A DNA stretch of 64,000 nucleotides from Symbiodinium natans (lineage: Eukaryota > Sar > Dinophyceae > Suessiales > Symbiodiniaceae). Of this stretch, positions 42,085-52,992 are shown one piece after another. The position numbers and the translations under genes are program-made. The stretch covers positions 320,249-384,248 of the forward strand of contig CAJNDS010002524.1 of assembly GCA_905221605.1 (NCBI GenBank), in the 5' to 3' direction. Under the pieces are notes generated by a model. It searched no databases. It was not told the DNA's origin and saw nothing but the letters and a program-made list of their open reading frames with translations. Position 1 is the first letter of the stretch, and every line of letters starts with the position of its first letter.

Positions 42085-43240
42085 TCTTCTAACTCTTTTG
42101 GACCTTATGGGAGGGTCTATAGGCCCAAGGGTCCCCATAATTTCCCCAAGCCCGAAGCCCCAACTTGAAGAGGATTCAGGGACTTAGGGGTTTAAGGGTT
42201 AGGGACTTGGGGTTTAGGGTTGAGGGATTTAGGGTTTAGGGTTTAGGCTATCGATTTCGGCTCAGAGTTGCGGTGTCTTGGCTTCAGGCGAAACCCGAGA
42301 CACTAAGCCCTATGCCCTGAACCCTACGGGGGCTGCAGGCTTGCGAAGCACCGTCGGGTTTTGGGTTCAGGGTTTAGGGTGTTTAGGCCGGGTGAAGGGT
42401 GTAGGCTTTTTTTTTCCGCCCAAACCCCAAGGAACGACACAGGAGGGTTTAGGGCTTTCTTCAATAAACATTCCAACTCTCGTCCTGAACAGTCAACCCT
42501 AAACCACAAACCCTAAGCCCTAAACCCTAAACCCTAAACCCCAGACTGGCCCTGACCCTGAACCCGGCATCACTAAAGCTTCGCAGACGGCCACTTGCGT
42601 TAACGTCCCTACAAACCCCTATAAACCCATAAACCCCTACAAACCCCTAATAACCCCTGTAAACCCCTTTAAACCCCGATAGACCCCTATAGACCCCTGT
42701 AAACCTACAAGACCCCAAACCCAAACACCCTTAATGTCTGACGCACAGACGAGAAACCGACGTCCGCCATGTTGACGAAGAAAAGATTGTGAAAAGCGCA
42801 CGTGTGCTCGTAGGGCTTCGGGTTTAGGGTTTAGGCCCTAAAGGTAACGTCGTCGATTGATGCCCCGAGGGTTTTGTCGCATGTTTTTTCGTGGTCTCAC
42901 GGGTGCCGAACTTTGTTTTCGTGCGGACATCGACACGCGCGAAGTACAATTTCCGAAGTGCTTGCTTTTCGGACACGTTTTGGGCGAAAGCACTCCGCAT
43001 GACGGCCAATTCGAGCGCGCCAGCTGCCCTAAACCCTAAACCCTAAACCCTAAACCCTAAACCCTAAACGCTCAAATCCCTCAGAGGCCAATCTCTTCTC
43101 TCTGCAGAGCTTGAGGCCTTACAGAGCTTTGGGGCAGGGTTTAGGCTTTAGGGTTTAGGGTTTATAGGGTTTAGGGTTTAAGGGTTTAGGCCCCCAAACC
43201 CTAAACCCTAAACCCTAAACCCCCTACCCCCAACCGACAC
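42085..43240. other. No supported gene
   Basis: Mixed telomere-like blocks, CCTATAAACCC/CCTGTAAACCC repeats (42610-42715) and two overlapping opposite open frames at 42824-43039 with no splice or homology support. Confidence 0.45.
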
Positions 43241-43262
43241 CCTGTCGGCCCTGCGGGGGAAG

Positions 43263-43338
43263 GAAGTCGGATGACCCTGCGCAGCACCAGCGCTGCCTGG
43301 AAGCATGTGGCACCGCACCGGCGCGCTTTGAGGGTTGA
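43263..43338 (+). CDS. Candidate terminal exon, unknown protein
   Basis: GAAG|G opens KSDDPAQHQRCLEACGTAPA ending RFEG and TGA at 43336-43338. Array orientation around it is not informative. Function unknown. Confidence 0.4.
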
Positions 43339-43519
43339 GGGCTTGAGCCCCAGAGCCCTAAACCCTAAACCCTAAACCCTAAACCCTAAACCCTGCCTAA
43401 GCATTCTATAACCCTAAACCCTAAACCTCCCTAGGATGGCAGTGTCCTGGGCGTGGGCTTTGGAGCTTTGGAAGTATGCAGGGTTCTCGGCTTAGTGCGC
43501 AGGACACGATGCCCGCCTG

Positions 43520-43735
43520 CTGGGAGGTTCATGGTACTTATGAACCAAGTTATAACCCTACTTAGGAGGTTTAGGGTTTAGGGTTTAGGGTTTAGGGGGT
43601 TCATGGTACATATTAACCAGTAGAAGTAAAGTACTTAGAACGCTCTTCAATTCTTCTTAAGTGCCCTAATCTGGTGATAGGTACAGGTATACGTACAGTT
43701 CTAATAGGTTCATAAGTACCATAAACCTCCAAGTG
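43520..43735. mobile_element. TIR element, family F copy with internal TTTAGGG
   Basis: Left TGGGAGGTTCATGGTACTTA, right TAAGTACCATAAACCTCCAA. A short TTTAGGG run sits at 43569-43597. Confidence 0.7.
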
Positions 43736-44135
43736 TAGCTGCCCCGTTACCGTACTCGGGCCTATGCAATCGCCCTTTGCAATGCCCTCTATACGGTATT
43801 CCCGAAACCCTCAAACCTAAAGCCCCTACACGTAACCCTGAACCCTAAATCCTAAACCCTCTATGACCCTCCATAAACCTAAACCCTAAACCCTCAACCC
43901 CAAACCGAAATAAAGGTTTTTCATGAAAACTCAGGGTTTCGGCGTCCCGGGATGTTGCTTAGCCTGGAAGTAAGGTGTATGTAGACTATGATTCTACGCA
44001 GATGCATGTGGTATCGGAAGTAGGGCCATAGGGTTTAGGGGAAAGTAAGAACCCCTACACGCTAGACCCTAAACCCTAAACCCTAAACCCTAAACCCTAA
44101 GCCCTAAGCCCTAAACCCTAAACCCTAAACCCGAG

Positions 44136-44215
44136 GACAAGGTCCCCGAGGACGTCGACCGACGCTTGGCGGCCTGGAATGGGCTCCGCCACAGCCGGAA
44201 AGAGGCTGAGGAGGG
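44136..44215 (+). CDS. Candidate internal exon, unknown protein
   Basis: CCGAG|G opens DKVPEDVDRRLAAWNGLRHS followed by RKEAEEG, charged and helix-like. A C-strand array lies upstream and a G-strand array starts at 44222, immediately after. Unrecognised. Confidence 0.5.
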
Positions 44216-44221
44216 CTGTAT

Positions 44222-44368
44222 TAGGGTTTAGGGTTTAGGGTTTAGGGTTTAGGGTTTAGGGTTTAGGGTTTAGGGTTTAGGGTTTAACCCTAAACCCTAA
44301 ACCCTAAACCCTAAACCCTAAACCCTAAACCCTAAACCCTAAACCCTAAACCCTAAACCCTAAACCCC
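44222..44368. repeat. Head-to-head telomere palindrome
   Basis: About nine TTTAGGG units pass directly into about eleven CCCTAAA units at 44285 with no spacer, giving a near-perfect inverted repeat with arms over 60 nt. Confidence 0.95.
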
Positions 44369-44489
44369 GCACCGCGTTGGGTGCCCTAAAGCCCTGAAAA
44401 CCAAGAACCCAAATCATCGCAAAACCCTAAAGCAAAAATCCCAAAACCTCACTGAGCCCCAATAGGCAATCAGGGATGGCTCTCTCTCC

Positions 44490-45380
44490 CTGTTTTTTTT
44501 TTCTCTCTCTCTCCCTCTCTCTTCCCATCCCTCTCTCTCTCTCTCTCACTTTCCGATGTGACTTGGGAACGTGCCAGCGACAGCTCGGTGCTGTATAAGA
44601 GGCGCCGATTTTGTTCTGATGAGGGAACCTTTGAGAGCAAGTGGAGCGCACCCTCAAGCTCTCAATCCATTTCTTAAGTTAACGTGCCTTAACGCAGTGT
44701 TGCGCTTGACACACTGAAAACATCTCCAGCCCGTGAAAATCTTTCAAACCCAACCCTTCAATTTCTTGGAGTTGAAGAGGCTCCTCGACTTCTGGAACTT
44801 AAGAACTCCGGCATCTCAATGTCTTAACCTAGGCCCCTTTGTTCTAGGTGGGACTTTACTACAACTTCATCACTTTATAGGTTTTGCGGTTCCTCTAATT
44901 TCATATCAAGGGAGCTAAAAGTGAAACTTTTATTGGGGGTTTTAAAGAGCAACCAAATGGCTTTGCGCCTTGCTTCGCATGTGAAGGTTCGCGGGTACAT
45001 GCAAGCAGGGCTAGAAGTACCCTAAATGAGGTTCTAACCCTAGCGACCTTACTTCGAAGCCTGCTTCTAAGCGCCCGAACGAACCTCCAAGCTAACCCTA
45101 AACCCTAAACCCTAAACCCTATACCCTATACCCTATACCCTATACCTATGCCCTATAAACCCTAAACCCTAGACCGAATGAGCCTCCAAGCAGTTCCGGG
45201 TGTGTGGGCTCTTCGGCTCGTACGGCTTGGCCCGGCCAAACCCTAAACCCTAAACCCTAAACCCTAAACCCTAAACCCTATACCCTATACCCTATAAACC
45301 CTAAACCCTAAACCCTAAACCCTATAAACCCTAAACCCTAAACCCTAAACCCTAGCCCTAAACCCTAAACAGCCCTAGAC
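44490..45380. other. No supported gene
   Basis: CT-rich microsatellite (44482-44550), unique AT-richer DNA (44640-44950) with an unsupported 61-codon ORF, a family F-like inverted pair (about 44980-45093), and CCCTATA/CCCTAAA arrays (45095-45165, 45240-45365). Confidence 0.45.
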
Positions 45381-45396
45381 CCTACACCGTCAACAG

Positions 45397-45474
45397 GCCC
45401 AGATCCATCTTCTCTATGAAGATGCCGAGGTGGGCTGGGGCGTGGCCGCATGCTTGCAGATAAGTAGAGCTAAG
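45397..45474 (+). CDS. Candidate internal exon, unknown protein
   Basis: AACAG|G opens 26 codons reading AQIHLLYEDAEVGWGVAACL then QISRAK, with a canonical GTGAGC donor at 45475. Unrecognised, but one of the better-supported islands because both splice sites are strong. Confidence 0.55.
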
Positions 45475-45660
45475 GTGAGCCTTGATGGTCCTTAAACCGT
45501 AAACCCCCCAAAGCCCTAAACCTCCCAACCCCCCTCCCCCCCCCGCCACCAAAAAAAAAAAAAAAGCCTAAAGCCGTAGACCTTAAGCCCCTAAACCCTA
45601 AACCCTAAACCCTAAACCCTCAGACCTAAGCCCCAAACCCTACACCCACCCCGAAACCAC

Positions 45661-45688
45661 AAACCCAGGTGAACAAGCCAGCCGGCCT
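45661..45688. repeat. Left copy of 28-nt direct repeat flanking the G-rich insertion
   Basis: Contains ACCCAGGTGAACAAGCCAGC plus CGGCCT. An identical copy lies at 46625-46652, where it starts a coding exon. Confidence 0.9.
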
Positions 45689-45698
45689 AAACCCTAAA

Positions 45699-46314
<616 letters not shown>

Positions 46315-46317
46315 CTC

Positions 46318-46625
46318 CAAACCCTAAACCCTAAAACCCTAAAACCCCCAAACCCTGACTCCTAGGCCTAAATTTAACCCTAAACCCCAAACCCTGAAAC
46401 CCTAAAACCCTAAAACCTTAAAACCCCAAATTTGACATGACACCCTAAGCCCGAAACCCTCAAACCCTAAAACCCTAAATTTAACCCTAAAACCCGAAAC
46501 CCCTAAAACCCTAAACCCTAAAACCCTAAAACCCTCAAACCCTAAAACCCTAAAACCCTAAAACCCTAAGACCCTAAAACCCTAAAACCCTAAACCCTAA
46601 ACCCTAAACCCTAAATTTGAAATGA
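46318..46625 (-). repeat. CCCTAAA/CCCTAAAA arrays
   Basis: Mixed heptamer and octamer units between the G-rich element and the right copy of the 28-nt direct repeat. Confidence 0.85.
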
Positions 46626-46632
46626 AACCCAG

Positions 46633-46698
46633 GTGAACAAGCCAGCCGGCCTTGACTCCATGCCTTGGGACGAGTCCCGCGGCCGGTTTACGTTCCAG
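46633..46698 (+). CDS. Candidate internal exon, unknown protein
   Basis: CCCAG|G opens exactly 22 codons, VNKPAGLDSMPWDESRGRFT then FQ, with a GC donor at 46699. Its first 20 nt and the acceptor are duplicated at 45668-45688 upstream of the G-rich insertion. Unrecognised. Confidence 0.55.
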
Positions 46699-46714
46699 GC
46701 GCCCGGCGCAGGAG

Positions 46715-47950
46715 TTTAGGGTTTAGGGTTTAGGTTTTAGGGTTTAGGGTTAGGGTGAGGGTCGGCGATTCCAGGTCGTGGGATGTTCGGGCCGGGGCTG
46801 TTTGCCATCTGATTGCGCTTTGGAGCTTCGGATCTGTGAGCCGGGGATTCGTTGTCAGGGTTCGTAGTCTTGGCCCAAGCGTGGGGGACCAAATGAACCC
46901 CAAAGGGTTCATAGTTTAACAGCGGAAGCGTCGTAGTACAGGGTATATGACCTCAATTTTATGGTTCATTTGGTCCAGAAGCAAGTGCAGGGTAGGCCTC
47001 CTCAAACCCCCGAAGCCCAGTACGTGGAGGTTGATGCTTCTACGCAGGGATATAAGTAGGGTAACTATGGTTAGAACCTTATTTCGCGTGCTTACAACCT
47101 ACTTATTGCTGTAGTACTTATTAGTACCCGTGAATCTCCAAGTAGACCCTCGCAAAGGACCCGGGGCGTCATGGAGGGGGGGGGGGGGGGGTGGGGGGGC
47201 ATTTCCCTAAACCCTAAACCCTAAACCCTAAACCCTAGACCCTAAGTATAGCGTCAGTAGGCTTGTGGGTCCCTGTTGGTATCCTGCCGACACCCTTAGG
47301 AACCGTTACAAACCTGCAACTGTAAACCCTATAAACCCGATAAACCCTGAACAGAACCCAGTATAACCCCTTATAAACCCTGCAACTGTAAACCCGATAA
47401 GCCCTGTGCGCCGTGCAACCCCTTGCAGCCTAAAGCCCTGAAACCTACCCCTCCTACTTGTGAGCGCGGCAAGGGGTTCAAGGAGAAACCACGTGCGGGA
47501 GAAAAAACCTCAATCCCTAAACCCTAAACCCTAAACCCTAAACCCTAAACCTTAGACCCTAGACCCTAAACCCTAAACCCTAAACCCTAAACCCCCAAGA
47601 CCCGAAAGCGGCCTTACTAGGCTTACCTCCCAGCCGTGATCGGACCGCCTACGCGAGGCCTCTCCTTGCGTCAAGCTAGGTAGGTGCTTGGGACATAGGG
47701 TTTTAGGGTTTAGGGTTTAGGGTTTAAGGTTTAGGGTTTGGGGTTTGGGGTTCAGGGCTCTAAGGGTTTAGGGGTTTAATTAGTTTAGGGGTTGTAGGGT
47801 TGAGGGTTTGGGGGTTAAGGGCTTTCAGGGTGTTGGGGTTAAAAGGGTCCAAAGTCTCAGAGTTAGAAGGGTCTTGGGTTCAGGCAGGCGCTTTACACCC
47901 TAAACCCTGAGCCCTAAACCCTAAACCATAAACCCTAAACCCTAAACCCT
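46715..47950. other. Repeat region without a supported gene
   Basis: TTTAGGG block (46714-46752), a family F TIR copy (47021-47146), a poly-G tract (47175-47198), CCCTAAA arrays (47514-47593) and G-strand variants (47697-47835). Confidence 0.5.
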
Positions 47951-47959
47951 GGCTGGAAG

Positions 47960-48007
47960 GTGTGCCCTGCCGCGGCCCGCGAGTCTGCCACCGCCTGGAC
48001 CGCTTGA
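47960..48007 (+). CDS. Candidate terminal exon
   Basis: GGAAG|G reads VCPAAARESATAWTA then TGA at 48005-48007. Short, but follows a C-strand array and precedes a G-strand array (48013-48060). Confidence 0.3.
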   Translation: MCPAAARESATAWTA

Positions 48008-48229
48008 CTTTGGCTTGGGGTTTGGGGGTTTGGGGTTTGGGGTTTAGGGTTTTTATTGATTTAGGGTGTGAGGGTGTTAGTGTTCTTTGAGCCTCAGCAA
48101 GTCTTGGGGTTTAGGGTTCAGTGTCTAGGGTATAGGGGTTAGGGGTTTTGGGTTCAGGGTTTAGGGTTTAGTGGCTTAGGGTTCAGGCTTCAGGGGTAAG
48201 GGGGAGTTTTGCTATGTTCCACTGCGGAG

Positions 48230-48300
48230 GACTTCCGCGTGGGAGGCCCCATGGTGGTGGCGACCTCGGAGGAGGCACGATGGCGCTACTATGGGGGTCG
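48230..48300 (+). CDS. Candidate internal exon, unknown protein
   Basis: CGGAG|G opens DFRVGGPMVVATSEEARWRY then YGG, with a possible GA donor. Unrecognised. Confidence 0.5.
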
Positions 48301-48979
48301 GAATAATGAGTACTTGAAGGTTCAGGGTTTAGGGTTGAGGGTTTAGGGTTTACTTGGAGGTTCATGGTACTTACTAGCCAATTATAACTGAACCTACAAC
48401 TGTACTTATAACCACCCCCCCCCCCCCCCCCCCCCCGCCGTTCCCGAAACCCTACTGAAGTTTCTGGCTGGGGAGCTCGGGACGTCTTGGGGTTTGGGAA
48501 CATTTTCCCATGAAATCCTACATAACCCCCCCCCCCCCCCCGCCCAAAACCCCGAGCCCCGAACCCTCTTAAACCTCCGAGTCGAACTCAACGACTTAGG
48601 GTTTAGGGTTGAGGGTTTAGGGTTGAGGGTTGAGGGTTTAGGGTTTGGGGTTCATGGCTTCGGGTCTCAACCTTGAATGCCTCAAGCCCTGAAGCAATAA
48701 GCCCAAAAGAGCCAAACCTTTAAACCCTCAACCCTAAACCCTATAAACCCCATAAACCCTATAAACACCATAAACCCCATAAACCCCATAAACCCTATAA
48801 ACCCTATAAACCCTATAAACCCTAAACCCTTTAAATTAGAGGGCGGTGCGCTGTGGGGCCTGTGTTTTTTTTTTCGTGTTTTTGCAGGGCACAAGTGTTT
48901 AAAAAGCAGGTGTGCATGCACATGACACTCTTTATCCTGGATACTCTATATTTACAAGCACGCGCGCATACACAGGATA

Positions 48980-49765
48980 ATAATTTACAGCCTTTAAATT
49001 CCTTTAAAACCTTTAAAATTTAATTGGAGAGGCCTTCAATTAAATTTTAAAGGGGAGGGGCCCCCTTTAAAATCTTTAAAATCTCCATTTAAATTTAAAT
49101 GGTTTTAACGGTCTTAAAGCCCTTAAATTCCTTTAAAACCTGTAAAATTTATTTGGGGAGGCCCCCAATTGAATTTTAAAGGGGACGGGCCCCCTTTAAA
49201 ATCTTTAAAATCTTTAAAATTTACTTGGACCTCCATTTAAATTTTAAAGGTTTTAGAGGAATTTAAAGGCTTTAAAAACCTTTAGAACCTTTAAAATTTA
49301 AATGGAGGTCCAAATAAATTTTAAAGGTTTTAAAGATTTTACAGGGGGCCCACCCTCTTTAAAATTTAATTGAGGGCCTCCCAAATAAATTTTATAAAGG
49401 AATGTAAAGGCTTTAAAACCTTTAAAACCATTTAAATTTACATGGAGGTCCAATTAAATTCAAAGATTTTAAAGATTTTGAAGGGGGGGCCCGCCCCTTT
49501 AAAATGTAATTGAGGGCCTCCCCAAGTAAATTTTAAAGGTTTTAAAGGAATTTAAAGGCTGTAAAACCTTTAAAACCATGTAAATTTAAATGGAGGTCCA
49601 ATTAAATTTTAAAGATTTTGAAGATTTTAATGATTTTAAAGATTTTAAAGGGGGCCCGCGCCCTTTAAAATTTAAATGGAGGTTAAAGGAATTTAAAGGC
49701 TTTAAAACCTTTAAAACCTTTAAAATTTCAATGGAGTTCCAATTAAATTTTAAAGATTTTATATC
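48980..49765. repeat. AT-rich TTTAAA inverted/tandem repeat block
   Basis: Permutations of CCTTTAAAACC, AAATTTAAATGGAGGTCCAA and GGGGCCCCCTTTAAAATC recur in both orientations over about 780 bp, making nested palindromes. Composition is unlike the rest of the window. It ends in opposing poly-G and poly-C tracts (49785-49920). Confidence 0.85.
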
Positions 49766-49820
49766 CAGGCATCTGGGCGAGGAGGGGGGGGGGAGGGGGG
49801 GGGTGGTGGGGGGGGGGGGT

Positions 49821-49851
<31 letters not shown>

Positions 49852-49921
49852 TGGGGGGGTTCCACCCCCACCCCCCCCCCCCCCCCCCCCCCTCTCCCCC
49901 CCACCCACCCCCCCCCACCCT

Positions 49922-50061
49922 AAAAATGAACCATAAGAAATCAAGTTAACCTTACCTAACCAGTAACGTATGACAGTCAACCACGCCCATCTAACCTTAG
50001 TATAGTTCAACTACTTAACTTCGCCCATCCAACCTCAAACAACGGAATCTTCAACGAAGAG
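49922..50061. repeat. ~140-bp direct repeat, copy 1
   Basis: Starts AAAAATGAACCATAAGAAAT and ends near GAATCTTCAACGAAGAGC. Copy 2 at 50156-50298 differs at only a few positions. Confidence 0.95.
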
Positions 50062-50155
50062 CCCCCCCCCCTCCCCCCCACCCCCAAAGAATCAATGCTT
50101 ATAAGCAAGCCATCTGCTTATAAGCAAACCCTTCCTCTACACAAAAAAACTCTAT

Positions 50156-50298
50156 AAAAATGAACCATAAGAAATCAAGTTAACCTTACCTAACCAGTAA
50201 CGTATGACAGTCAACCACGCCCGTCTAACCTTAGTATAGTTCAACTACTTAACTTCGCCAGTCCAACCTCAAACAACGGAATCTTCCACGAAGAGCGT
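50156..50298. repeat. ~140-bp direct repeat, copy 2
   Basis: Matches 49922-50061. The spacer between copies holds a poly-C tract and CTTATAAGCAA repeats. Confidence 0.95.
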
Positions 50299-50734
50299 TA
50301 AAAAAAACACAGGCCCCACAGCGCACCCTTCTGTTAAATTAATCCATAAACCACCCCAAGCCCTCAGCAATCCCAGCCCACCCTAAGCATCAAGGGACTC
50401 TGCCTCGGACCCCTAAGGTTGCACGTACCGTAGGGCTTGGGGACTCTTTTGAAGGATCCTCACAGGGAATATAAGGGCCACCCTAAACCCTATACCCCTA
50501 AAACCTAAACCCTAAACCCTAAATCCTAAACCCTCAACCCTAAACCCCGAAAAACCTTTAGGGGCATAACCTTAGGGGTGCAAGTCTAAACCGTCTTAAC
50601 CCCTTGAAAGCAACCCTACTACAGCTCTCAGCCTACAATCCTCAAACCCTGATACGCTGAAGCCCTCACACCCTTAGAAACCTGAAGCCCTGTAAACCCC
50701 TGTATCCCAAATTATACCCTTAAGCCCTTACACC

Positions 50735-50895
50735 CTTAAACCCTAAACCCTAAACCCTAAACCCTAAACCCTAAACCCTCAACCCTAAACCCTAAACCCT
50801 AAACCCTAAACCCTAGACCCTAGACCCTAGACCCTAGACCCTAGACCCTAGACCCTAAACCCTAAGCCCTAAGCCCTAAACCCTAAACCCCAAGA
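50735..50895 (-). repeat. CCCTAAA/CCCTAGA array
   Basis: Heptamers switch to CCCTAGA for about eight units (50815-50863) and back, directly upstream of exon island 50909. Confidence 0.9.
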
Positions 50896-50908
50896 AATCC
50901 TTGCAGAG

Positions 50909-50995
50909 GCGATCCGGAGCCTGATGTTCTGCTTTGCCGAGCAGCTGGTGGAGAAGGAGCGTGGCCACGTGCAAGACCTGAAGTTCACGAAGAGG
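50909..50995 (+). CDS. Candidate internal exon, unknown protein
   Basis: GCAGAG|G opens exactly 29 codons, AIRSLMFCFAEQLVEKERGH then VQDLKFTKR, with a GC donor at 50996. If unspliced, the following telomere repeat would give a TAA within three codons. Unrecognised. Confidence 0.5.
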
Positions 50996-51266
50996 GCCCC
51001 CTAAACCCTAAACCCTTAATACAGGGAATTGGACTCCGTTGCCCATCCGGGCTGGTGGATTCCACAGGTCTCCACACTCAACGCAACCCCGGACCCTACA
51101 TAGCGCCCCCGAAGCCTCTTGAGGCCCCTTGAAGATTGCAGGGGTTCCGATGGCTTTTGTTGGCCTCGGGGTCTCCACCTTTGGCTTACACCCTCAACAG
51201 AAGCCCTCAGGGCAGCTTGAACAGCGCCTGCGCGCGCGCGCGCCTGCGCGCGCGTGCCCGCGTGCC

Positions 51267-52961
51267 ATGGGCAGCGAAGTGCTGCCGGCAGCCCCGGCGC
51301 TGCGCGTGCGCGTCGTGCAGCTCTCCGGCGAGCTCGCCGAGATCCAGGCCCAACGAGGCTTGCTGCTGGAGGAGCTCAAGGACCGCCTGTATCTATATCC
51401 CCCTTGGGAGTTTTGTTGGGTTGTTTGTGTTTATATAAAACCCAAGAGTTATACATTAAACATATTGTTTTTTATTAAGGTTCTAAGGGGAGTATAGGTA
51501 TAAGGCCACGAAGCTCCCGGCCTTCGAGCAGCGTCTGGTCCATGGGGCCACGGAGCTCACGGAGTCGAAGCAGCCGCTGGGCGACCTTGCGTCTGCAAGC
51601 GGTGACCTGGAGCTCACGCTGGTGAGGCGCGGGCTTCTCGCGCAGGTCAGAGGCAACCCTACAGCGATTGACATCGTCGGCGAGCTGCGGCACGATCGCG
51701 AGTTCGCCAGGTACATGCTGCCCAGGTGCGGGCGGGCTCTCGGGCGCTTCAGCAAGGAGCTACAGCAGGATGAAGAGTTGGCACTTCTGGCCGTTCGTTC
51801 GAACCCGACCGCCATCTGGATCTGGCACAGCTTGTCTTGCGCGCAGCCTTCCATTCGAGTCATGTTTACGGCAGGCTTGAAATTTCAGCGGCGAATGGGT
51901 CGAGGCTGCTGGGGCGACGGGGCCAAGATCCTCCGTTTGATCAAGGCTGCCTCGACGCTGCCACTGGCTCGGGTCCGCCAGAAACTGGAGCTCCTCCCAG
52001 ACCCGAACAGCTGGGCCCGAGCCGCAGTCATGCTGTCCTCTGTCGAGAAAAGCGCTTATCTTGATCTCCTCCTGAACGGCATGCTCCATGAGGCGTTTCG
52101 CATACGCGAGGTTGCCCTTGTGGCTGTGAAGACCTGCGGCTGGTTGCTGCGTTTCTGCCCAGCCTTCCAGGAGGAAGACCTGCGGCTGGTTAAACCCTAA
52201 ACCCTAAACCCTAAACCCTAAACCCTAAACCCTAAACCCTAAACCCTGGAGGACAAGGAGATCGCCCTCGCCGCGGTCAAGCAGAATGGCTGGGCCATCC
52301 AGCATGTCGACAGGGAGCTGAAGGAGGCAGACCGTTCCATCTCCATGGCAGCCGTCAGGAACCTTCCAATTTTCTTGGGAATGTCTTTTTAATTTTCGGG
52401 CACTGTAACTTCCTAAGAACCAGCTAAAAATTACTATTTTTGCTAGGGTTCCAAGTTCAGTATAGGAACACCTATCGCGTGATGAAGATCCTCCCGCAAC
52501 GCTGGCAGCATGACGACGGCGTCGTCTTGAAAGCCCTGGAGGAGAACTGGCGGGCCTTTCTCCTGGCTCCCCCAGAGACTTAGGGTTTTTTGGAAATATT
52601 TGTTTAAATTGTTGGGCACTCTAGTTCTTATAAGAAACAGCTAAATTTACAAATTTCTGCTAGGGCTCCAAGATCAGTGTAGGAGATGAGGAGTCGCAGG
52701 CCCATCCTCCTTGCAGCCGTCCGGAGGAATTGGCGCCTAAACCCTAAACCCTAAGCCCTAAACCCTAAACCCTAAACCCTGAACCTTAAACCCTAAACCC
52801 TAAACCCTAAACCCTGAGGAATTGGCGACTTATTTCCTTCGCCCCTCCCGCGTGGCGCGAGGACGAGGAGCTAGTGGCTGCCGCGCTGGCATCTTCGGGC
52901 GCGTCGCCGGTACAGGTGATCGACGAAATAAGGGTATAATAGGGACTAAATAAGGGTGTAC

Positions 52962-52992
<31 letters not shown>

